This document shows positions 56,173 through 64,000 of a stretch of 64,000 bases of DNA, one piece after another. The stretch spans positions 858,501 through 922,500 of the forward strand of contig JAUIRK010000971.1 in the NCBI GenBank assembly GCA_030549495.1. The letters are read 5' to 3'. Made by a program: the position numbers and the translations under genes. How positions within the stretch are numbered: position 1 is the first letter of the stretch; each line of letters begins with the position of its first letter. The notes under the pieces were generated by a model. The model saw only the letters and a program-made list of their open reading frames with translations. It was not told the origin of the DNA and did no database searches. The DNA is from Nectonema munidae (taxonomy: Eukaryota; Nematomorpha; Nectonematoida; Nectonematidae).

Positions 56173-58455
56173 TATGACTCCTTAAGGAGTTACTGGGCTA
56201 ATACAAAATTAAAGCTAACAAAACTTTATTAAAATGAAAAACAAAAAAATTCGGATTAATGAAAAGATTGCCAGCAATTTATAAGTTCAAAAAAATGTCA
56301 CATTTTCACATTTAATTTTTATGTTTTTTTGCATAAAACAATGTATTCAGCGATTCTGGGTTATGGTTAACACTATCTGTTCTTATATCTTTACTTGAAA
56401 CAGACTTTCTCCCCTTTGGACCAAAGGTAATGTTCAAAGATGGTTTTGACTTTTTAAGAAGAACCTGAACACTTTCTCTTCTATAATCTTTGTCACACAT
56501 GTTGGACTTATTGACTTAAAAATACAACCTCCAAGAAAAAACTAAAGCTGTGTTTATCGAATTTATTATTATCAGTGGCCAGTACCACTTTTTGGTTTTT
56601 ATTACACAGACAAAACTGATCAAATAGAACTACCCCGCCCATTCATTTGTTGTAAGCCTTTATAACAAAAGGTTGGCTAACTTTTATTTTGCCACATCCT
56701 TTTTTCCTTCTTTGAATATTATTCAAAGGAAAGACACTTTCTGAATTTGTGCAAACAGTAACATTTGAATTATCCATCCATCTTGTAATTTGAACACCAT
56801 TACTACTAAAATTTTCGAAAAATCCTCTTTCTTTTTTTAAAAAACTCGTTCTCTATGTTAAATGGCACTTTGATGATCTGTTTTCTTTCATGGTTTCAGT
56901 GGTCCTGATACCGTTATCATTCATCTCTTTTATGAAAGAAAAAGAAGTGAAAAAGTTAGCAAAGTAAAACTGGTGTTGTGTTAGATAAGGACAACTAAAA
57001 ACCATTTTTTCACTACTCATGTTCTCAAAGATTCTTTCGAATTGCAAACTCTTTCTTTACCTTCATAAATTTCTAACTTATTTGGCACACCAGTTGAACT
57101 TGCAAGAACCCATGTTTAAAAACCAAAACGAATGGTTTTATTTCTAATAAACTGTTTGCAGCCATGTCGCCCATAGTAAGGCATCATCGACTCATCAATG
57201 CTCAATTTGATAAGTTTGGAATTAAGAATTTCAAACAAGTGTAAAACTTTAGCCATCTTTCCTTCTAATAAGATTATTATCGTTGTATGCACAATGAAGA
57301 AACTTTTTCAATTCCTGAAATCGATTTATACTCATTGTTGAAGGAAAAATTGGACTTTCAATATCTTTTTGTTGACACCAATAATCTCTTTCAGAAGTTC
57401 TGACATTATAGCCGCATAAAAAAATTTAGCCGATGAAATTACACATTTCTTCCTTAGAAACATAAAAGTTTGGAAAATTATGATTTCTTTTAGCGTAGTT
57501 GTTTGTTTCTTCTGTCTACAAATCAAGCATTTCTTCGAATACATCAAAAAAAAGTTGCCAGCATGTTTTATCTAATAATTCTGGATGGGAACGTATTAAA
57601 TTTTTCGAGGCATATTCACTCTGATTCCATCACACTTTCTTTCCTTCATTTGAATTGGCTGGGAACTAGATTTAAGTTTTGAGAGGCATGGCTCATTTTT
57701 TCCAACGTCGTTGTAAATAGAAAAAACATCGATTTCTGCATAAAATTTCGTTGAGTGAAGCGCTATTTCCATCTATTTCATGTTGTTCAATGTCGCTCCC
57801 TTCACCAAAAACTATGTCAGCTGTCAAAACATCATCATCTGCACTAATGTAGTCAATTGCATTTTGAAAGTAAGTAAAATGTACTCGTTCATCCATTTTA
57901 TTATCAATAGAAAATAGAGTTGAAAAAGTTTTGAAAAAAATATAAAAACTTCAAAATATATAAAGAAACTAAAAAAATATTACTTTAAAATTTATTGTAT
58001 CTAAAATACATAATGCATATTTTAAAATTAAATTTATAGTTTTTATCATATGAATATAATTTTTTACTTATGAAAAAAACAACGTATCATCCCAATGACT
58101 CATTGGGGAGTCATACAATAAAAGATCAATTAGTCATAATAAACAAACAAAAAATTTATATTTTTAAATAAACTTTTCAAACTATTATTTTAAAATTTAC
58201 ATTATGAAAATTATGAATAAATTTTTTTTTATCATAGATTAATTTGAAGAAAAAAATGTAATAAAATTTACTGAAATTATGTGTACTTCTGAACTATAAA
58301 CGATTATTTCTTTTATTCTAATTTAAATTTCATTCTAATTTTTTTATAAGTTGAAATAGAAAATTTGAAAAATCATTTGTTGTAAAAAAATATTTATATT
58401 TTCAACTTTTTTTTAATTTTTGTCCAAAAATATGACTCCTTAGGGAGTCATCGGG
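56173..58455 (-). mobile_element. piggyBac element relic with several terminal-type repeats
   Basis: The right end TATGACTCCTTAGGGAGTC then ATCGGG|TTAA closes at 58455. A second sequence of the same type and same orientation, TATGACTCCTTAAGGAGTTA then CTGGG|CTAA, lies at 56173-56197; it holds the perfect palindrome ACTCCTTAAGGAGT. A left-type copy, CCCAATGACTCATTGGGGAG, lies at 58091. So 58091-58455 is an inverted pair, and the transposase relic lies between two same-facing ends. A rearranged or composite piggyBac is likely. Confidence 0.6.
56312..57896 (-). pseudogene. piggyBac transposase (PGBD3-like), broken
   Basis: DDE transposase relic. Minus strand, N to C: acidic N-terminus YISADDDVLTADIVFGEG (57840), WQLFFDVFEEMLDL (57560), MCNFIG and GYNVRTSERDYW (57400), [20 protein letters not shown] with the first catalytic Asp (57190), FYFANFFTSF with Ala where the second Asp should be (56960), TMKENRSSKCHL (56870), MGGVVLFDQF with Val for the third Asp (56630), and the C-terminus ending at 56312. 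Two of three catalytic Asp are lost. At least five frame breaks. The spacing suits a full-length copy of about 520 residues. Confidence 0.8.
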
Positions 58456-58559
58456 TTAAAATGGGTTAAAAAGGCATTTGCAAGTATTCAGAAGACTAGA
58501 TTGAATTTAGCTTCACTTTCCAACTAAAAGGAATAGTATTGAATTACAACAATTTGTCA

Positions 58560-59300
58560 TTTACTTTAAAATTTTGCAAAATGGCTCAATGAAACTTTGC
58601 AAACAAATCCAAAGGATTATTATGAGCTAAAATTAGCAGATTTAAAAAAAACTACCTCTTGACTCAACGTGTATTTTCTATAAAAAGAAAGAAATGCAGT
58701 GCGCGTATCTTACATTGTGACTTAAAAAGTGTCGCAAACCAGAAAGCTTCACATAATTGTTGAGCCACTTGTTAGGACTTGTGCAAAAGAAATGGTCAGG
58801 CGTGTTGTTGGAGAAGATGCTTCTCTTGCACAAGCTAAATGATATTTCCATGTCAAATTGACACTGTTTAGGACGATTAGTTGAAAAGTGAGAAAGCATT
58901 TTCGAGCAAGTATTGGATGAAATTAAGAAACCTGCATTGTTTTCAAGACAAATAGATGAAACTACAGATCCCTCACACCCTCCTAATCTTATAAAAGCCT
59001 TAACGCTACAAGGATGTCTTTAAAATGGTCAATTATTTTTTGAAGTCAATATTTTTAGTTGGAGTCATTACTGAGAGCGCTCTTGCAATGTTAGCCTTAG
59101 ATCAGGTTTGCCTCCAAATCACTTTAATTAACTTTTTAAAGAATTGATCAAAATAATTAACAATGTAAAATCATCAGCAGTGAACACCATATCAAATATG
59201 TCAAAATATGGAAACTGGTTTTGAAGTACTGGATTTCACACTTCCTTTCTGTGGTTGTCAGCAGGCAATGTGTTTAAGACTTTTTAATAATAGACCCTAA
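58560..59300 (+). pseudogene. hAT transposase relic (ZBED5/SCAND3-like)
   Basis: Plus strand: YYELKLADLKKTT (58620), LHIIVEPLVRTCAKEMVRRV then VGEDASLAQAK (58750-58840), matching the KPHTIGE-LILPAAKEMV block; then RQIDETTDPS (58950), matching the LQ-DESTD catalytic block of the family, with a catalytic-type Asp kept. Stops and frameshifts are frequent. The C-terminal half is missing. It starts just after the piggyBac end at 58455. Confidence 0.6.
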
Positions 59301-61240
59301 CCCTTTTTCTTTGCTACGTTTGCCGTTATCGCGTAAGTCAATCACACATAGTACTTCTAAAAACATTTTTGTATAGTTCAAGACTTCACAAGCAGGCTGA
59401 TGTCTCCTAGCGGCTGCTATGGCCTTCGATATTAACCTTCAAACGTTATATTTACATATAATTCCTTTCTTATTTTGGTTTGTATTTACTTTAATATACG
59501 CATTTTGTGCGCTTATTTTTATTATTTTATTGTACTTTTGAAAAATAAGGATTAATATTATTATTAATAAGATAATTTTCGATTTGAGAAAAGAGCTCAT
59601 TTTTTGCTTGAGTCTCAAAGAAAAGAAGAATTAAAAATTAATATATCAGATTTATAACAATAATAATTAGAGCTTTCTTATTTCACCGATATTTTTGGTA
59701 TACTTACCTACTCAATCTCCATTGGCAAGGTGTTAAGGCAGATTTAATCCCAGATCAGATTATTCCGTCGAAAAATTGGATGACGAGAGTAGAAAATAAG
59801 AATCATATTCACTTTCCTCCTTTAGATACAATGCTGAATGAAAAAATATTATCCATACAAAAATAGCAGCATTTGCAAAAGTTGAAAAAAAAAATATATT
59901 TATATTTTCCAGAAATATATAGATATGGAAATTTTTGGAAATGAAAAATGATTTCAAGGTTAAAGATCTTTATGAAAATACAGTATTCAAAAATTTTATT
60001 CAAGTTTGCTATGTAGTTACACGTATATTTCGAAAGTAGATGTTCGATAACTTTTGCCTTTTACATCAATTTATAAGTGTGGAAGTGGATTCTCTCCTTT
60101 GTTGAATATGAAGTCTTAAGCAAAGAAATAAACTATCAATAAGAGATGTAATTTATGTTGCGCATTATCAATTATATCTCCAAAGATTGAAAAGCTAGTT
60201 GAAAGTAAAAGAATTCAAAAGTCTTGATAGAAAAAAAACCCAAAAAAAGGTCTTTTTAAACATAAATATATATTACTACTTCGGTTCAAAAAATGTTGTG
60301 GTGCACCGAATTTTCATAACCGGTCTGATGAAAAAGAAGTGGAAATTTTAAAAAGTCAATTGAAAGTAAGCAGTCTTTATTCCATTTTTAAAAGTATATT
60401 AATCTACATTTGAGATGTTATATTTTTAGTTAAATTGATGTGATAAAGTTAACTACTCTAAAACTTAGATATGTACAAAATAGAGTAATTATTATTATTA
60501 AACTTGGCGAGGTAATCTTCTACACTCTAATACTTCCTTATAATTCGCCTATAACCTAGATCTCGTCTCTAGATCTTCCCATTTTCATTATATCCAATCA
60601 AACACGTTTTCAAACTTTATTATAAAAAAGATCGAATTAATGATTTTTACACTATTCTATCGCCATTGTTATGATATCAAATCATGCACTGGGCAAAATT
60701 TATGTTAAATATCAAAATAAATACACATGAAAATCAAGGCATATGGTAGTAATGTGTATAATTGATATGGTTAATAAAAATATGAGAGGTTGTTGCACAC
60801 TTTCATCCTTTGATTGAGGGGTTGTCTCCCGTGTCCAACCTCTTGACGTTTTGGAAAATATCAAAACATGTGAAAGATGAGTTTTTCAAAACGCAAAAAA
60901 ATTAGTTAAAAATTCCAAAAAATAAAACAGAAATAATAACTGTATATATAAAAGTAGTATTTTGACATCATGATATAATTGTGTTGAAAATCAAGTGGAA
61001 TGGCTTTACATTAAAATATATCGAACATGAAAGTGATTTCCATTCAACCAATAAAATATTTTTATATGAAATGAGTGACATTAATTTGACGCTCATTAAT
61101 CACCGGTTTTTTTAAATATTTTTCTACTTTATAAACATTTAATATTACCATTTTTTGGGAAAATATGTTTATCTTATACAGAAAACTCTAAAAACTAAAC
61201 TCTAGAATAAATAATTTTCTCTGCCATTTTACTAAATATA
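59301..61240. other. AT-rich DNA without confident genes
   Basis: A plus-strand piece near 60135 reads NKRCNLCCALSIISPKIEKL, a Cys-containing segment I cannot name, and QIIPSKNWMTRVENKNHIHF near 59760 also looks protein-like. Both are short and isolated; they may be decayed transposon coding. Confidence 0.35.
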
Positions 61241-61246
61241 ACTACA

Positions 61247-61974
61247 GACAACTTCTTCACTTCTAAAGCATTATGTCAAAAGTTAGCGCAGCAAAAAACC
61301 AGCTTATTTGGAACAATTAAATCTAGTAAAAAAGAAATCCCAAAATTTTTGAAAGAAACCAATAAAATGCCTCTATTTTCATCCAAGGTTTTTTATAGCG
61401 AGGATGACTTATCACTAACCGCCTATAAAGCCAAAAAAACAAGCTTGTTCTTATAATAAGCTCTTTACACACAAAATCTGTTGAAATTTCTGAAGGTAAG
61501 AAGAAGAAGCCTGAAACTCTTTTGTTTTATAATGCTACAAAATATGGAGTTGATATTATCGACCAAATGACTAAGCTATATACTTCAAAATCTGGAGTAA
61601 GACGATGGCCTTTGGCAGTATGGTTTAATGTTTTGGATTTAGCAACCATCAACGCCTACATACTGTACAAAAAAATCTCTTTGATTCCTCGCCGAAATTT
61701 TATCTTAAAGCTGGTTGAAGAATTAGTTGTTAGCAGCTCTCAACTTTCAGAAACTTCATCGGAGGATTTACTTTTCGATGATCAGGAAGCAAGTACATCT
61801 AGAAGAAAGCTTTGCCAAACTAAAAATTGTAAAAACAAAACTGTGGAAAAATGTAAAAGATGTGGAAATTTGCTTAAATTATTAATATTTAAAAGAAGGA
61901 TCATATGTAGAAAATGCTACAAAAGTGAACATTTGATATTTGACACACACAAAATATTAAAAGTAAAAAAATAA
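61247..61974 (+). pseudogene. piggyBac transposase C-terminal half with Cys-rich domain
   Basis: DNFFTSKALCQKLAQQKTSL opens the segment and supplies the second catalytic Asp; KEIPKFLKETNKMPLFSSKV and SEDDLSL follow. After one frameshift in an A-run near 61436, an intact frame gives FYNATKYGVDIIDQMTKLY with the third catalytic Asp, then RRWPLAVWFNVLDLATINAY, and a C-terminal Cys-rich domain (CQTKNCKNK, CKRCGN, CRKCY) of the cross-brace zinc type used to bind transposon ends. The stop is at 61972-61974. The N-terminal half and first Asp are missing. It is far better preserved than the copy at 56312-57896 and belongs to a different lineage, since that one lacks the Cys-rich tail. Confidence 0.88.
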
Positions 61975-62078
61975 ACTTTTTGTAAAATCTTTTTTAAATA
62001 ATTTTAAAATTTAAAAAAAAGTTGTCATTTTGACCCTTTTGTCTTTATAGGTATACTTTTTTTCTCGTCTTTCTAGTG
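61247..62078 (+). mobile_element. 5'-truncated piggyBac element, right end preserved
   Basis: It carries the C-terminal half of a transposase and ends TCTTTCTAGTG|TTAA (TTAA at 62079-62082). Read inward the end is CACTAGAAAGACG, very close to the canonical piggyBac end CCCTAGAAAGATA. No left terminus was found. Confidence 0.7.
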
Positions 62079-62300
62079 TTAAAAGTAATTTTACCACGAT
62101 GAAATAGTTCATTTAATTTAATAAAATCGCATTTTATTAACAAGGATGTTTCAGCAAATATTTAAATTAGTAGTTCCTCTTACAATTTTTTTCTGAGTGT
62201 CGAAATCTACCAAATGATTACTTCACTTCAGTTGGATCAGTTTTTCCAAAACTTTTCCTACTTAGCGCTCCCTTTTAGGAGACATTTAGACAGGATTGAA

Positions 62301-62440
62301 GGTAAAGGTAAAGTGGGGTGTTTTCATCGAGAAGGCACTATTGCGCCGCTTATATCGATCTATGAGAAAGTAGGCTTGGTGCGGGATCGAACTGAAGATC
62401 TTGAGTTATCGAAACTCAGTACCTAACCAACCTTACTCTT
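62301..62440 (-). repeat. tRNA-derived SINE, copy C
   Basis: Minus strand: AGTAAGGTTGGTTAGGTACT head, GATCCCGCACC B-box region, and a body ending in a GATGAAAACACCCCACTTTACC-like tail. It matches copies A and B through most of their length. Confidence 0.75.
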
Positions 62441-64000
62441 GAATGGCATCATTTCAAAGAAAAGCTCCTTACCAAAAATATACCCTTTTTGAGAATAATA
62501 AAAATGGATGAATTTGATGTGACCCTGTTAGGTGTTCTATGTAAGTTCTATGTTTCAAATGTAAAGGTTCAGATTGATATTTGTTCAATTAATTCTGATA
62601 TCACAACTCTTCATTATCTTCTTTCATTATTTAAAAATTTATTTAGAGCATTGCTACCATATTATATAAATACTAATGGTATTTACTAATAATATTATTT
62701 ACAGCATTTTATAGTATACAATCTTTGTGAAAGGTTAAGGGTATTTTAATCACATCTAAATACTCAGAAGAGAATGTAAACATTTTTTTAGAATGAAAAT
62801 TTTTAAGCTAATTACCTAAACTATTTTCCAAAATATAATTATCATAAAAATTATACAAAATATTACATTGTTTCAAACAAGAGAAAATTAGCTACAAGTA
62901 AATCAAGAAATTTTCGTGGAAGTTAAATTTCCGCGATATGCGAGTTAAAAAAAGTTCGTATATTATTATTTTCGCGATCAATGAAATATTTTAAAAATAA
63001 TCTCCATATGTTATACTTATTTTTCTCTGCAAGAGTTTCTTCAGGATTTATTATTATAAAATATTTCAATACTTTTTAAACTTACTCAATAATAAAAACT
63101 TATGATATTTATTTGTATATTTCAAATGAGGAAGAGGACGTTTCTATTTAGTTCATTTTTCTTTGGAATAAAAATAATGATGCATGGCAAATTTTTATAA
63201 TTTTTCAAGATTATTATGACTTTCAAATGTTTTGATTCTGATTAAGGGGATTTAAGGTATTCTTACTTTTCTTTATTTTATGTGAAATTTATTCCAACTA
63301 ATCAGAAGCAAATTAACTTGTGTTCTGTATCAATTAATTAAATAGTTTATGGAGTTAAGGATTTCTGGGTTAGTTAGTATTATTCTTATATTTTTATTGC
63401 TTTTATGCTAACTGTATGTAATAAATTTTACTTTAATATATCAATAATTAAACACCTTTTTAATAAATGTAGTAGAGAGTCCAAAATAATAGGAACGATT
63501 ATTATTTAACTGTTTACCGTAAAATTGTCGTCTAAACGAATTATTAATTTGATGCTCAACCACGAAAAAAAATCACATTATGTCATATTGATCTTTTTTA
63601 ATTGAATTTTTAACTGCGCACTTGCACTTCATAAATTTTAGTAAACTTGTAGCAAACTTACTAAACGAGTTGATTTCAATATTGGCGTTTTCACACAAAA
63701 TTTCATTAATGCTTCCAGCAACAAATTCTGTGTTTAATTGATCAATGAAATTTCATTACGAATTTATTACTCCTTATAAACATTTACATTTCTTATTGAA
63801 AAAGGATAGGTTTTAGCAAAGCTTTTGCGGCTTATGTGTCTATTTGTAAGTATCACTATTAATGACTTTCTTCTCAATAACATGCTATTGCAACAAGCCA
63901 ATTGATTTTTCATCTTTATTTCTCCATCCATTCACTTTTTATTCATTTCAAGCAAGTTTTTTCTTTTATCTTATTCTTGTAAGTTTATTGTTAAGCTTGG
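62441..64000. other. AT-rich DNA without recognised genes
   Basis: No reading frame with known motifs, no RNA gene and no clear repeat up to the window edge. Confidence 0.45.

Noticed and set aside
1-64000. LTR retroviruses, Polintons, CRISPR arrays, bacterial operons or toxin genes
   Set aside because: Apart from one weak Gypsy-like fragment at 10131-10420, no LTR pairs, capsid, integrase or polymerase B motifs, spacer arrays or operon structure were seen.

Overview
The window is AT-rich eukaryotic DNA, most likely from an arthropod. The evidence is one intron-containing nuclear gene for mitochondrial ribosomal protein uL2m (mRpL2), an arthropod-style peptide-receptor-like GPCR relic, and many transposon families common in arthropods: hAT/ZBED5-like, piggyBac, Merlin, pogo/Tigger, CR1/L2/Jockey-like LINEs and a tRNA-derived SINE. 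A caligid copepod (sea louse) would fit, but I cannot prove the species. There are no operons, CRISPR arrays or bacterial genes. Most long open frames are short and random.

Layout. 0.3-1.3 kb: a minus-strand GPCR with one in-frame TAG. 1.9-9.9 kb: two related piggyBac-like (TTAA) elements facing each other. The right one (6327-9948) has both ends and two different subterminal arrays of roughly 150-bp units; a hAT MITE and a SINE lie between the arms. 10-16 kb: a 157-bp MITE, an old Gypsy-like fossil, a 5'-truncated LINE, a possible Helitron end and small inverted-repeat elements. 16073-30621: mRpL2 on the plus strand, five exons encoding 311 residues. Its introns carry an inverted-repeat element built of TTCATCG units, a LINE, a Merlin transposase, a pogo-like MITE, a repeated arthropod protein of unknown function and a hAT MITE with a perfect 8-bp target duplication. 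31-37 kb: a Tigger relic, a second copy of the unknown arthropod family, a hAT MITE and a hAT C-terminus. 37-43 kb: mostly featureless, with a SINE and an 81-bp retroposon flanked by a 22-bp target duplication. 43.5-51.2 kb: two whole-length but decayed hAT elements bounded by terminal repeats and 8-bp duplications; the first holds an unidentified coding-like tract on the opposite strand. 51-62 kb: piggyBac MITE, another hAT family, piggyBac and hAT relics, and the well-preserved C-terminal half of a piggyBac transposase. 62-64 kb: a SINE and AT-rich DNA.

Only mRpL2 looks like a working host gene. Everything else supported here is a decayed receptor or mobile DNA. No intact LTR retrovirus or Polinton was seen; one short Gypsy-like fossil is noted.
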